Below, piece by piece: positions 1 through 8,963 of a DNA stretch of 64,000 nt. The DNA is from Pacificispira sp033344895 (GTDB lineage: Bacteria; Pseudomonadota; Alphaproteobacteria; UBA8366; Aestuariispiraceae), in the NCBI GenBank assembly GCA_965229685.1, contig OZ245920.1, positions 1,922,001 to 1,986,000 on the forward strand, written 5' to 3'. Below the pieces are notes generated by a model. It did not search any database and had not been told where the DNA came from. It was given only the letters and a program-made list of their open reading frames with translations. Positions within the stretch are counted from its first letter, which is position 1; the number at the start of each line of letters is the position of its first letter. Both the position numbers and the translations under genes were made by a program.

Positions 1-218
1 CCTATCTCCTGAACTGGGGGATCGATTGTGCCTGGAACCGCACCCCCGCCCCGACACGTTTGACGGTGAATACCTGCACCCTGGATCATCCCGCCGCGCT
101 GAAGGGATATCAGAAGGCCGGATTCCAGGTCGTCGACAGGGTCACGAAACAGGTACCGGATCCGGTGGCTTCCGGATTCATCCCGAAGTCGGTGAAGGTC
201 CTGAGCCCAGGCTATTGA
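1..218 (+). CDS. GNAT-like acetyltransferase, C-terminal fragment
   Basis: The window opens inside this gene; the reading frame starts at base 3 and ends at TGA 216-218. The 71 visible residues contain a segment of the type LDHPAALKGYQKAGF, which resembles the last acetyl-CoA-contacting helix and strand of GNAT N-acetyltransferases (Asn/His-P-x-A-x-x-x-Y-x-K-x-GF). The substrate cannot be read from this piece. The gene converges on ccoP, with a hairpin between the two stop codons. GNAT membership is moderately sure; anything finer is not. Confidence 0.55.
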   Translation, partial: YLLNWGIDCAWNRTPAPTRLTVNTCTLDHPAALKGYQKAGFQVVDRVTKQVPDPVASGFIPKSVKVLSPGY

Positions 219-228
219 TCTTGAACGA

Positions 229-256
229 AAAGGGCGGCCGCACTGCGACCGCCCTT
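229..256. terminator. Bidirectional terminator hairpin between GNAT gene and ccoP
   Basis: Arms AAGGGCGG.CGC and GCG.CCGCCCTT pair almost perfectly around a short ACT loop. An A-run precedes it and a T-rich end follows it, so it can act on both converging genes (stops at 218 and 284). Confidence 0.6.
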
Positions 257-283
257 CCCGTCTGTCCAGATTGCAGACCTCGG

Positions 284-1153
284 CTACTGCCCGCCCCCCA
301 GTTCATGAACATAAACCGTCAGCATCTTGATGGTGACCGGGCTGAGCCGGTTTTCCCAGGCGGGCATGACGCCATGGCGAGGCTTCGCGATCTGCGTCGT
401 GATCTCCTCTTCCGTAGCGGCATAGAGCCAGACCGCATCATTCAGGGCCGGGGCGCCGAGTTCCGGATCGCCGTCACCGGATTCCTTGTGGCATGCCGCG
501 CATTGCTCCGCATAAACCGCCTGGCCCGACCGGGCGGCCTCGGCATCATGCGCCAGCCCTGCCAGACGAAGGACATATTGGGTGGTCGCCTCGATTTCAG
601 CCCGGCTCAATATGCCGTCACCGAAGGCGGGCATTTCTGAATAGCGGGTATCTTCATCCTGTTCCCAGCGGATGCCGTGGCGGATCGTTGCGCTGATGGC
701 GTTCAGATCCCCCCCCCAAAGCCAGTCGTCGTCCTGTAGATTGGGATATCCCGGTCCGCCGGTCGCTCCCGTACCATGACAGGCGGCACAGTTTTCCGCG
801 TATGCCGCGCTCCCCCCCGCGACGGAGAAGGCCAGCAAGGACTGATCACCGCGGATCGCGGCAAGATCGGAATCCGCGACCCGTGCCAGCAGGTCGCCCT
901 GGGCGTCCCTTGCGGCTGCCAATGTTTCGGCAACTTCGACCCGCGCGGAATAATCCGAGGTACCGGCAAAATAGGTCGTTCCGAGGGGAACCGATGGAAA
1001 TATGACCATATAGGCGATCGAGTAGACGATTGAGGCGTAGAAGACGTATAGCCACCAGCGCGGCAGCGGGTTGTTCAGTTCCCGCACCCCATCCCATTCG
1101 TGACCGGTCGTATCGACCCCCGTCACCTGATCCTTCTCAACTTTGGTTGGCAT
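284..1153 (-). CDS. ccoP: cbb3-type cytochrome c oxidase subunit III (CcoP)
   Basis: This is the di-heme c-type subunit that passes electrons to the CcoN catalytic subunit at the periplasmic face of the inner membrane. The 289-residue protein has an N-terminal FixP-type segment with one membrane helix (about residues 33-55). Two CXXCH heme sites follow (C122-C125-H126 and C218-C221-H222), each in a cytochrome c domain with a downstream Met ligand candidate. I chose the ATG at 1151-1153 because AGGAGG lies 6 nt upstream (1160-1165); a TTG 15 bases earlier overlaps the ccoQ stop but has no ribosome-binding site. It is the last gene of ccoNOQP. Confidence 0.96.
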   Translation of the reverse strand: MPTKVEKDQVTGVDTTGHEWDGVRELNNPLPRWWLYVFYASIVYSIAYMVIFPSVPLGTTYFAGTSDYSARVEVAETLAAARDAQGDLLARVADSDLAAIRGDQSLLAFSVAGGSAAYAENCAACHGTGATGGPGYPNLQDDDWLWGGDLNAISATIRHGIRWEQDEDTRYSEMPAFGDGILSRAEIEATTQYVLRLAGLAHDAEAARSGQAVYAEQCAACHKESGDGDPELGAPALNDAVWLYAATEEEITTQIAKPRHGVMPAWENRLSPVTIKMLTVYVHELGGGQ

Positions 1154-1164
1154 CACATGCCTCC

Positions 1165-1371
1165 TCAATTCCGGCGGTCGCGACGGCTGTCCGCCCGGCG
1201 TGCTGCAACCTCGTCAGCCGCCCCCTCTTCAAGGGGAATGCGCGCGGCGTGGTCCATCTGTGCCTGACGCATCCGGGTTGGCCACAGGGCATAGGCAATG
1301 GCGATCAGGAACATCAGCAGCAGCCACGCGTTCCATCCGGCATTCGCGAATTCGACAATCATGTCCCACAT
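1165..1371 (-). CDS. ccoQ: cbb3-type oxidase small subunit CcoQ/FixQ
   Basis: A 68-residue protein with one N-terminal membrane helix (about residues 9-30) followed by a charged cytoplasmic tail, the normal size and shape of CcoQ. In the family it stabilises the CcoNO-CcoP assembly. It lies in the canonical place between ccoO and ccoP, ending 11 bases before the ccoP start, with the ccoP Shine-Dalgarno next to its stop codon. Confidence 0.92.
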   Translation of the reverse strand: MWDMIVEFANAGWNAWLLLMFLIAIAYALWPTRMRQAQMDHAARIPLEEGAADEVAARRADSRRDRRN

Positions 1372-1385
1372 GGGTTTGTTCCCCC

Positions 1386-2114
1386 TTACTGGCGCAGTGC
1401 GTCGGCGTCGTACTGGCTGAAATCAACCAGCGTACCGAGCATCTGCAGATAGGCGACAAGGGCATCCATTTCCGTCAGGCGCGCCGGGTCACCGTCAAAG
1501 TCGCCGACAACGGCCCCCGGATATCGGGACTGAATTGCGTCCCAATCTCCGTCAGGGTCGGCCTGCCCCTTCATATCTGCGGCGGCCTCGACGATCATTT
1601 GCTGGGTGTAGGGCACACCGACATGGGTCAGTGCCGTCAGATGATCGGCGATTTCCTGGGTATCCAGTGTGCGGTCTGCGAGCCAGGGATAGGCCGGCAT
1701 GATTGATTCCGGCACGACCGCGCGCGGATCGACCAGGTGCAGTACCTGCCAATCGTTGGAATATTTCCCGCCGACACGTGCCAGATCCGGCCCCGTGCGC
1801 TTCGACCCCCACTGGAACGGATGGTCGTACATGCTCTCCGCCGCAATGGAGTAATGGCCGTAGCGTTCCACCTCGTCCCGGAACGGCCGAACCATCTGCG
1901 AGTGACAGTTGTAGCAACCTTCGCGGATGTAGATGTTCCGGCCGGCCAGTTCCAGCGGCGTATACGGCCGCACGCCATCCACCTCTTCGATCGTGCTTTC
2001 GATCGTGAACAGCGGCACCAGTTCCACGATCCCGCCGATGGACACCGTGATCAGGACCAGGACGGTCATCAGGGAAACGTTCGTTTCGATGAACTTGTGC
2101 TTGATTAGCGACAT
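1386..2114 (-). CDS. ccoO: cbb3-type cytochrome c oxidase subunit II (CcoO)
   Basis: The mono-heme membrane-anchored cytochrome c subunit of the cbb3 terminal oxidase, 242 residues. One N-terminal transmembrane helix (about residues 12-36) anchors a periplasmic domain with a single CXXCH heme site (C67-C70-H71, in the family motif EGCYNCHSQ) and Met residues in the C-terminal half as possible distal ligands. It starts 18 bases after the ccoN stop and is followed by ccoQ, as in classical ccoNOQP operons. Confidence 0.96.
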   Translation of the reverse strand: MSLIKHKFIETNVSLMTVLVLITVSIGGIVELVPLFTIESTIEEVDGVRPYTPLELAGRNIYIREGCYNCHSQMVRPFRDEVERYGHYSIAAESMYDHPFQWGSKRTGPDLARVGGKYSNDWQVLHLVDPRAVVPESIMPAYPWLADRTLDTQEIADHLTALTHVGVPYTQQMIVEAAADMKGQADPDGDWDAIQSRYPGAVVGDFDGDPARLTEMDALVAYLQMLGTLVDFSQYDADALRQ

Positions 2115-2132
2115 TTCTGGTTCCCTCCCCGG

Positions 2133-3599
2133 TCACTCGGCCGCGGCCGGCGCCGGCTGAAACCGCTCGACCGGCGTTTCGCTGCGCAGGTCCCCGCGCA
2201 TGGTGCGATACAGGTTGTAGACCATGATCAGCGAGCCCAGCAGGAAGAAGACCCCGCCGATCGCCCGGATCACATAGAACGGATGCATGGCTTCCACGGT
2301 TTCGACAAAGCTGTACTGAAGGAAACCCAACTCGTCGTAGGACCGCCACATCAGCCCCTGCAGAATTCCCGACACCCACATTGATGTGATGTAGAGGATG
2401 ATGCCGATGGTCGAGATCCAGTAGTGCCAGGCAACGAGACGAAGGCTGTACAGGCGCTCACGATTCCAGAGTACCGGCACAAGGTAATAGACCGCCCCGA
2501 AACTGATCAGAGCGACCCAGCCAAGGGCACCGGAATGCACATGGCCGATAGTCCAGTCGGTGTAGTGGCTCAGTGAATTGACCGCGCGGACCGACATCAG
2601 GGGCCCTTCGAAGGTCGACATCCCGTAAAAGGCGACGGCGGTCACCATGAAGCGCAGGACCGGATCTGTCCGCAGTTTCTCCCAGGCACCGGACAGGGTC
2701 ATGATGCCGTTGATCATGCCGCCCCAGCTGGGCATCCACAGCATGACCGAGAAGACCATGCCCAATGTCTGCGCCCATTCCGGCAATGCGGTGTAATGCA
2801 GGTGGTGCGGACCGGCCCAGATGTAGAGGAAGATCAGCGACCAGAAATGCACGATGGACAGTCGGTAGGAATAGACCGGCCGGTTCGCCTGTTTTGGAAT
2901 GATGTAATACATCATCCCCAGAAAACCCGCGGTCAGGAAAAAGCCGACGGCATTATGCCCGTACCACCATTGGGTCAGCGCGTCCTGAACGCCGGAAAAG
3001 GCCGAATAGGATTTCGCCCCAAACAGTGAAACGGGCATGGCCAGGTTGTTCACGACATGCAGCAGCGCAACGGTGACGATGAAAGCCAGATAGAACCAGT
3101 TGGCGACATAGATATGCGGCTCCCGGCGGCGTATGATCGTGCCCAGGAACACGATCAGGTAAACCACCCAGACCAAGGTCAGCCACAGGTCCACATACCA
3201 TTCCGGTTCAGCATATTCCCGACCCTGGGTAACGCCGGTGACGTAGCCTACGGCCGCCATGACGATGAACAGCTGATAACCCCAGAACAGGAACATGGCG
3301 ACGTCGCGCCCGCCGTAAAGCGGCACCCGACAGGTTCGTTGAACCACATGCAGAGAGGTTGCGAACAACGCGCACCCTCCGAATGCAAAGATCGCTGCGG
3401 ATGTATGCAGCGGCCGCAGCCGTCCAAAAGACAGCCATGGCAGATCGAAGTTCAGGATGGGGAACGCCAACTGGAAGGCGATCGTCACGCCCACCAGAAA
3501 GGCGACGACACCCCATAGGACGGTCGCAACCGTGAAGTACCGGACTACGGTTTCATCGTATTGCGGCGCAGCCCCCAATTCGGCATGCGTAGCTTTCAT
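2133..3599 (-). CDS. ccoN: cbb3-type cytochrome c oxidase subunit I (CcoN)
   Basis: Catalytic subunit of the high-affinity cbb3 oxidase: reduces O2 to water and pumps protons. The 488-residue sequence has the usual 12 or so membrane helices. Heme- and CuB-binding histidines are seen in HTSAAIFAFGG, WWYGHNAVGFF, GPHHLHY and the late DWTIGHVHSGALGW segment. It is first in its operon. An FNR/FixK-like box about 80 bases upstream of the start suggests induction under low oxygen. Confidence 0.97.
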   Translation of the reverse strand: MKATHAELGAAPQYDETVVRYFTVATVLWGVVAFLVGVTIAFQLAFPILNFDLPWLSFGRLRPLHTSAAIFAFGGCALFATSLHVVQRTCRVPLYGGRDVAMFLFWGYQLFIVMAAVGYVTGVTQGREYAEPEWYVDLWLTLVWVVYLIVFLGTIIRRREPHIYVANWFYLAFIVTVALLHVVNNLAMPVSLFGAKSYSAFSGVQDALTQWWYGHNAVGFFLTAGFLGMMYYIIPKQANRPVYSYRLSIVHFWSLIFLYIWAGPHHLHYTALPEWAQTLGMVFSVMLWMPSWGGMINGIMTLSGAWEKLRTDPVLRFMVTAVAFYGMSTFEGPLMSVRAVNSLSHYTDWTIGHVHSGALGWVALISFGAVYYLVPVLWNRERLYSLRLVAWHYWISTIGIILYITSMWVSGILQGLMWRSYDELGFLQYSFVETVEAMHPFYVIRAIGGVFFLLGSLIMVYNLYRTMRGDLRSETPVERFQPAPAAAE

Positions 3600-3680
3600 C
3601 TCTCATATCTCCAACCGCGTGCGGATCGCCCGGGGGCGACTCAACTGTGCGCTTTATGACCTGCGCCGCATCAAGCTTCA

Positions 3681-3694
3681 TTGATGCAGGTCAA
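3681..3694. promoter_or_regulatory. FNR/FixK-type box upstream of ccoNOQP
   Basis: TTGAT-GCAG-GTCAA matches the FNR/FixK/Anr consensus TTGAT-N4-ATCAA at 9 of 10 arm positions. It sits between ccoN (start 3599, minus) and a small plus-strand membrane gene (start 3769), so it could serve both. ccoN operons are classically FixK/FNR controlled; that it works here is inference. Confidence 0.7.
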
Positions 3695-3768
3695 GGCGGG
3701 GTCGGAAATCGGCGGTCATAAAGGCGCACCGGAAACGATCCGGTCATACCTGCATCGGGAGTAAGACA

Positions 3769-3933
3769 ATGACGAGTTGGGGTTTGGGAATTGTAATGAC
3801 CGGACTGGCCCTGATGGGGCTTATCCTCGCCGCGGGCGCAGCGGACCAGACCATGGAATGGGTCGGGTTGCTGCTGATGCTTTTCGGAGTTGGCTATACC
3901 TACGGGCTGATCGTCCAGAATACCGGTCGTTAA
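3769..3933 (+). CDS. Small two-helix membrane protein (54 residues)
   Basis: An ATG preceded by a GGGAG-type ribosome site opens a 54-codon frame with two hydrophobic stretches (about residues 6-24 and 31-49) joined by an acidic turn. I do not recognise a family. It is divergent from ccoN and shares its upstream region, including the FNR-like box about 75 bases before its start, which suggests low-oxygen expression. Its TAA interlocks with the stop codon of the convergent oxidoreductase gene in a shared TTAA. A function beside the oxidase is only inference from position. Confidence 0.55.
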   Translation: MTSWGLGIVMTGLALMGLILAAGAADQTMEWVGLLLMLFGVGYTYGLIVQNTGR

Positions 3934-5054
3934 GCCTGGAGCCGGCCCAGCACTTCGGTTGCGATCGCCAGCGACGAGGTCAGGCCCGGGCTCTCGATAC
4001 CGCAAAGCGCAACCAGCCCCGGAATGCCGTGTCGTTCCGGCCCGTCTATCTGGAAGTCGTCGCCGACGGCACCTTGCGGGCTCAGCTTTGGGCGGATGCC
4101 GGCATAGCCGGGGCTGAGCGCGCCGTCCGCCAGGTCCGGATAGTATCGACGGATGGCAGCGTAAAAGGCCTCCCCCCGGGCCGGATCGACCTTCAATGTC
4201 GCTTCTCCGTTCAGCCCGTCGATCCATTGGGTGTCCGGACCGAACCGCATGCCGCCGCCCATGTCCAAGGTGACATGGACGCCCAGCCCGGACTTCACCG
4301 GCACCGGGTAAATAAGATGCCGGAATGGCGCCTTGCCAGCGGTGATGAAATAGTTCCCCTTGCAGAAGTATTGACCGGGTACCAGGGCCGCCGGATAGCC
4401 CGAAAGGTTCCTGAGAAACGTCTGACTGTGCAAACCGGCGGCGACGACCACCTCGCGCGCCGAAAGCGACATCGGCGATGCGCCCCCCGTCTTGATCAGA
4501 ATGCGCCCGTCGCCCAGGGCCCCGGCCGTCACCGGCGTTTCGAAGGCCAGCATCGCCCCCGCCGCTTCCGCATCGCCCTGATAGGCCAACATCAGCGCAT
4601 GACTGTCGATGATCCCTGTCGAAGGCGACAAAAGCGCCTTCGTGCAACGCAGGGCCGGCTCCATCGCCCTCGCCTCCTGACCCGATACCCAGACCAGGTC
4701 ATCCGCGCCGACCACACCATTGGCACGGGCCTTTTCCAGGATTTCATTCAGAACCGGCTCTTCCTCTGCGGAGGTGGCGACAATCAGCTTGCCGCAGCGA
4801 CGGTGCGGCACACCGCGCGCCTCGCAGTATTCGTAGAGCCTTCTGCGGCCCTGGACGCACAGCTTCGCCTTCAAACTGCCCTGCGGATAGTAGATGCCGG
4901 CGTGAATCACTTCGCTGTTGCGGGAACTGGTTTCCGTGCCGATCGCATCGGCGCGTTCGATCACGACCACGTCCCGTCCCGACTCGGCGAGAATCTTTGC
5001 ACAGGCCAGACCGACCACGCCGGCGCCGATCACGACGGTTTCAACCTCATCCAT
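3930..5054 (-). CDS. FAD-dependent oxidoreductase, L-2-hydroxyglutarate dehydrogenase-like
   Basis: A DAO-family flavoenzyme of 374 residues. The N-terminal ADP-binding motif VVIGAGVVGLACA and the following acidic residue at the end of strand 2 (VVVIER) bind FAD. The SSRNSEVIHAGIYYP segment and the C-terminal GIESPGLTSSLAIA segment are typical of the LhgO/YgaF subgroup, which oxidises L-2-hydroxyglutarate to 2-oxoglutarate and passes electrons to quinone. The start at MDEVE is chosen because the beta-strand of the FAD site begins right after it; 15 further upstream codons look non-family. Substrate is inferred from subgroup features only. Confidence 0.8.
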   Translation of the reverse strand: MDEVETVVIGAGVVGLACAKILAESGRDVVVIERADAIGTETSSRNSEVIHAGIYYPQGSLKAKLCVQGRRRLYEYCEARGVPHRRCGKLIVATSAEEEPVLNEILEKARANGVVGADDLVWVSGQEARAMEPALRCTKALLSPSTGIIDSHALMLAYQGDAEAAGAMLAFETPVTAGALGDGRILIKTGGASPMSLSAREVVVAAGLHSQTFLRNLSGYPAALVPGQYFCKGNYFITAGKAPFRHLIYPVPVKSGLGVHVTLDMGGGMRFGPDTQWIDGLNGEATLKVDPARGEAFYAAIRRYYPDLADGALSPGYAGIRPKLSPQGAVGDDFQIDGPERHGIPGLVALCGIESPGLTSSLAIATEVLGRLQA

Positions 5055-5154
5055 TCCGCTGTTCCCCGACCAGGATTTGCAATTCCGACGAAGGCGCATA
5101 GGCTGCTCGCCGACGGGTGCGACAACAAGCAGAAATCAAAGGGTGGATCGGCGC

Positions 5155-6354
5155 GTGGACGAAAACAAGAAACATAACGACGATACGATCGCGGTGCATG
5201 CCGGACGGCGACCAATGGAAAATTTCGGCGTCGTCAATCCGCCCGTATACCACGCCTCAACAATCCTGCACCCGACCGTCAAATCCTGGGAAGGACGCAA
5301 GGAAGGCACGGCCCACAAGGTCGGCCGGCACTCGGTCATGTACGGCCGGATGGGAACACCGACGCAGTTCGCACTGCGCGATGCGCTGACCGAGTTGGAA
5401 GGCGCAGCGGACACGGAGCTGCTGCCAAGTGGCATGTCCGCCTGTGCCCAGCCCTTCATGGCGCTGGCGGCCCCGGGCGCTCATTTCCTGATCCCGGACA
5501 ACGTCTATCTGCCGGTCCGATCCCTGGGCAGCGGATACCTGACCCAACTGGGCTGCGAGATCACATTCTACGACCCCGCCATCGGATCGGGAATTTCGGA
5601 TCTGATCCGTCCGGAAACCAAGATGGTCTGGACCGAGGCGCCGGGCTCCCTGACATTCGAAATGCCGGATCTGCGTGCGATCATTGCAGCAGCCAAGGAG
5701 AAAGGCGTTCTGACGGGAATCGACAACACCTGGGGCGCCGGATACTTCCTGAAACCGATTGCGTTGGGGATCGATTTCTCGGCACATGCCTTGACCAAGT
5801 ATCCCTGCGGCCATTCCGACGCCATGCTGGGCAGCGTGTCCTGCGCCACGCAGGAACTCTACGAGTTGATCCATCAGACGGTCATGTTCCAGGGCATCGG
5901 CGTTTCGCCCGACGATTGCTATCTGGTTCAGCGCGGTCTGCGCACCATGCCGACGCGGCTGATGCGTCACCATGAGAATGGCATTCGTATCGCCCAGTGG
6001 CTTGCCGAGCGGCCGGAGGTCGTTCGGGTCCTGCATCCGGCCCTGCCCGGCGATCCCGGCCACGAAATCTGGAAGCGTGATTTTACCGGCGCCTGTGGTC
6101 TGTTCGGTGCGGTGATCAAGGCACCGGACCGCGACCGACTTGTGGCGATGGTCGAAGGCTACGAGCTGTTCGGGATAGGCGCTTCCTGGGGAGGTTTCGA
6201 AAGCCTGTGCATCACCTCCTATCCGGAGAAAATCCGCACGGCGACCGACTGGCCGCAGGACGGTCAGGTGCTGCGCTATCATATCGGGCTGGAGGATCCG
6301 GAAGACCTGATCCGTGATCTGGAGCGCGGTTTCGATCGGCTTGCCGGAAAGTGA
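5155..6354 (+). CDS. metC: Cystathionine beta-lyase, PLP-dependent (MetC-like)
   Basis: A Cys/Met-metabolism PLP enzyme of about 399 residues. It is expected to cleave cystathionine to homocysteine, pyruvate and ammonia, and may also act as a cysteine desulfhydrase. The PLP lysine is K215 in ALTKYPCGHSD; the upstream TGIDNTWGAGYFLKP segment carries the Asp that contacts the PLP nitrogen. Two GTG codons (5143 and 5155) are possible starts; 5155 has GGGTGG 8 bases upstream, but the choice is uncertain and no ATG fits. The gene overlaps modA by 4 bases. Confidence 0.82.
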   Translation: MDENKKHNDDTIAVHAGRRPMENFGVVNPPVYHASTILHPTVKSWEGRKEGTAHKVGRHSVMYGRMGTPTQFALRDALTELEGAADTELLPSGMSACAQPFMALAAPGAHFLIPDNVYLPVRSLGSGYLTQLGCEITFYDPAIGSGISDLIRPETKMVWTEAPGSLTFEMPDLRAIIAAAKEKGVLTGIDNTWGAGYFLKPIALGIDFSAHALTKYPCGHSDAMLGSVSCATQELYELIHQTVMFQGIGVSPDDCYLVQRGLRTMPTRLMRHHENGIRIAQWLAERPEVVRVLHPALPGDPGHEIWKRDFTGACGLFGAVIKAPDRDRLVAMVEGYELFGIGASWGGFESLCITSYPEKIRTATDWPQDGQVLRYHIGLEDPEDLIRDLERGFDRLAGK

Positions 6355-7109
6355 AGCTATTCGGCCTGCGCATCTTTCTGGGGATCGTCGCCCTGGTCGC
6401 GGGGGCATCGACTTTCCCGACCGAAGGCCAGACCCAGGACCGTGTGCGGGTCTTTGCAGCGGCAAGCCTGGCGGAGCCGCTGGCCGCGATCCTGTCGGAA
6501 ATCGACGGCGCGGACGGTGTCTTCGCCTCCAGCGGCACCCTGGCGCGCCAGATCGTCGCCGGCGCCCCCGCGGACATCTTCATCAGCGCCCATAGCCAAT
6601 GGACCGACTACCTGACCTCGGAAAGTGCCGTTGAACAGAAGGACGTATCGATTTTTCTGCGCAATGCGCTGGTACTGATCGGCGGGGCTGACGAACCGAA
6701 GATCGAGGGTTTCGATGAATCCATTGTGCCGCTTCTCATGGAGCGTCGCCTGGCGATTGGCGATCCGGATCATGTCCCAGCCGGTTTCTATGCCCGTCAG
6801 GCCCTGATGGCCGGGGGGCTATGGGACTCTCTGGAGCGATCGGCCGTTCGCGCCTCTTCCGTTCGCGCTGCTCTGGCCTATGTGGAGCGCGGTGCCGTCG
6901 GGTATGGCATCGTCTATGCCTCGGATGCAGCCGCGTCCCGCGCGTCGCTGCAACTGGCGATCCCTACCCATCTGCACGATCCGATCGTCTACACCATCAC
7001 CCTGCTTCGGGACACGCCGGCGGCCCGGGCGGTACTGGACACTTTGAAAGGAACCGACTCGCAGGCTACGTTGAGCCGGTTCGGATTCACTCTAGCCCCT
7101 GCGGATTAG
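6351..7109 (+). CDS. modA: Molybdate ABC transporter, periplasmic binding protein
   Basis: Binds molybdate or tungstate in the periplasm for ModBC. The 252-residue protein begins with a GTG overlapping the metC stop and has a signal peptide of about 28 residues. The ModA signatures AAASL, SSGTLARQI, GAPADIFISA, GDPDHVPAGFYARQAL and AALAYVERGAVGYGIVY are all visible and include the oxyanion-contacting Ser residues. modABC follow one another with 4 or fewer bases between genes or overlapping, so they are translationally linked. Confidence 0.93.
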   Translation: MKLFGLRIFLGIVALVAGASTFPTEGQTQDRVRVFAAASLAEPLAAILSEIDGADGVFASSGTLARQIVAGAPADIFISAHSQWTDYLTSESAVEQKDVSIFLRNALVLIGGADEPKIEGFDESIVPLLMERRLAIGDPDHVPAGFYARQALMAGGLWDSLERSAVRASSVRAALAYVERGAVGYGIVYASDAAASRASLQLAIPTHLHDPIVYTITLLRDTPAARAVLDTLKGTDSQATLSRFGFTLAPAD

Positions 7110-7112
7110 AAG

Positions 7113-7817
7113 ATGTTGAGCGCCTTCGAGACCGAAGCGCTGCTGCTGAGTCTGAAAGTCAGCGCGGTCGCGACACTTGGCGCCTTGCCGCTGGCCATGC
7201 TGCTTGCCTTCGTCCTGGCGCGGGGCCGGTTTCCATTGAAGTGGCTGTTGGACGGCATCGTACATGCGCCACTTGTCGTTCCGCCCGTCGTTGTCGGTTA
7301 CCTGCTGCTGATCACATTCAGTCCCAGCGGATGGATCGGCGGGCCGTTGCAGGACTGGTTCGGCTGGACACTTGCCTTTACCTGGCAGGGCGCGGCCGTT
7401 GCGGCCGCGGTCATGGCATTACCCCTGATGGTGCGCGCGGTCCGGCTGTCACTCGAACAGATCGACTTCCGATTGGAGGACGCGGCAACCACGCTCGGCG
7501 CCACGCGGCTGGACTTGCTGACGTCCGTGACATTGCCCCTGATCGCCCCCGGCGTCGTCGTCGCCCTGGTCCTGGGCTTTGCGCGGGCTCTGGGCGAATT
7601 CGGCGCGACAATCACATTTGTCGCAAACATTCCGGGGGAGACCCGCACGTTACCGATTGCCCTCTATTCGCTGGCTCAGACGCCGGGCGCCGAGTTGGAA
7701 GCAGGGCGACTTGCCCTGATTTCCGTTCTCGTTGCCGTGGCGGCACTGGTTGCATCCGAAGCCGTCGCCCGTCGGACGCGCCGCGCGATCGGAATGCAGG
7801 AAACGGCTTCGCGATGA
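7113..7817 (+). CDS. modB: Molybdate ABC transporter permease
   Basis: Inner-membrane permease of the molybdate importer, 234 residues with about five helices. The EAA loop that docks on ModC is visible as EDAATTLGATRLDLLTSVTLP, followed by ALGEFGATITF. It starts 3 bases after the modA stop and its TGA overlaps the modC ATG. Confidence 0.94.
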   Translation: MLSAFETEALLLSLKVSAVATLGALPLAMLLAFVLARGRFPLKWLLDGIVHAPLVVPPVVVGYLLLITFSPSGWIGGPLQDWFGWTLAFTWQGAAVAAAVMALPLMVRAVRLSLEQIDFRLEDAATTLGATRLDLLTSVTLPLIAPGVVVALVLGFARALGEFGATITFVANIPGETRTLPIALYSLAQTPGAELEAGRLALISVLVAVAALVASEAVARRTRRAIGMQETASR

Positions 7818-8911
7818 TTTTCGTGCGGGTCGCCAGTCGCATGGGAGACTTTTCTCTCAATGCCAGCCTCGCCGCAGAGGAGGATCAGCCGACGGTCGCA
7901 TTGTTCGGCCGTTCCGGCTGTGGAAAGACATCGCTGGTCAATGCCGTCGCCGGCCTGCTGAAGCCCGATACCGGTCGCATCGAAATTGCTGGCGAGACCG
8001 TCCTGGATACGGAACGCGGCATCGACCTTCCCCCCAACAGGCGCCGGATCGGCTACGTGTTCCAGGAGGGGCGGCTGTTTCCGCATCTCAACGTGCGCGC
8101 CAATCTGGACTACGGCCGAAGACGCAACGGCGATGGCAGTGTTTCCTTTGATCAGGCCGTTCAGCTGTTGGGCCTGGACCATCTGCTGACGCGGAAGCCC
8201 TTTGCGCTTTCAGGCGGCGAACGACAACGTGTCGCCATCGGCCGCGCCCTGCTGTCCAATCCCCGATTGCTGCTGATGGATGAGCCGCTGGCGTCCCTGG
8301 ATTCCCATCGCAAGAACGAAATTCTGCCCTTCATCGCCCGCCTGAAGGATGAAGTCGGGATTCCGATCCTCTACGTCAGCCACGCGATGGAAGAGATCGC
8401 CCAACTGGCCGATGTCGTGGCCCTGATGGATGCCGGCCGCATCGTTGCGATGGATACGGTGGAGCGGCTGACCGCGCGTCTGGACCTGCATCCCCTGACC
8501 GGGCGATACGAGGCCGGCGCATTCCTGACCGCACGGATCGCGGAGAAGAACGCGGCGACGGGGCTGATGCGTCTTGCAATCGCGGACAACGCCTTCCTGA
8601 CCGTTCCGGCCGCGCCCTTCGCACTGGGCAACCAGATGAAACTGCGCATTCGGGCCCGCGACGTCAGCCTTTCCCTGACGGAACCCCAGGATATCAGTAT
8701 ACTGAACCGCTTACCCGGTCGTGTGGTCGAGGTGCGACCGGATGACGAAGGTCCCATGGCAGAGGTTCTGGTGGATGTCGGGGCGCCGGTCTGGGCGCGC
8801 ATAACCAAACTGTCCGCGCAGTCCCTGAAACTTGCACCGGGCAGTGAGATCTGGGTCCTGATAAAGACGGTTGCGATCGATCGGACATCCCCGGGGCGAC
8901 AGAAAACCTGA
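7814..8911 (+). CDS. modC: Molybdate ABC transporter ATP-binding protein
   Basis: ATPase of the ModABC importer, 365 residues. Walker A GRSGCGKTS, signature LSGGERQRV, Walker B LLMDEPLASLD and the switch His in LYVSHAMEEIA are intact. The C-terminal 130 residues form a TOBE/Mop-type molybdate-binding regulatory domain (the segment near LRIRARDVSLSL). The ATG overlaps the modB stop as ATGA. A longer frame runs upstream but is only modB in another register. Confidence 0.94.
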   Translation: MIFVRVASRMGDFSLNASLAAEEDQPTVALFGRSGCGKTSLVNAVAGLLKPDTGRIEIAGETVLDTERGIDLPPNRRRIGYVFQEGRLFPHLNVRANLDYGRRRNGDGSVSFDQAVQLLGLDHLLTRKPFALSGGERQRVAIGRALLSNPRLLLMDEPLASLDSHRKNEILPFIARLKDEVGIPILYVSHAMEEIAQLADVVALMDAGRIVAMDTVERLTARLDLHPLTGRYEAGAFLTARIAEKNAATGLMRLAIADNAFLTVPAAPFALGNQMKLRIRARDVSLSLTEPQDISILNRLPGRVVEVRPDDEGPMAEVLVDVGAPVWARITKLSAQSLKLAPGSEIWVLIKTVAIDRTSPGRQKT

Positions 8912-8963
8912 CGGATGCGATGCGACGGTGGAATTGGCCCGTCGGGTCCCCATTTAGGCACGC

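Noticed and set aside
6821..8911. A 696-codon plus-strand frame across modA, modB and modC
   Set aside because: Only the part from 7814 is modC; the rest is out of frame with modA and modB, which are clearly coding.
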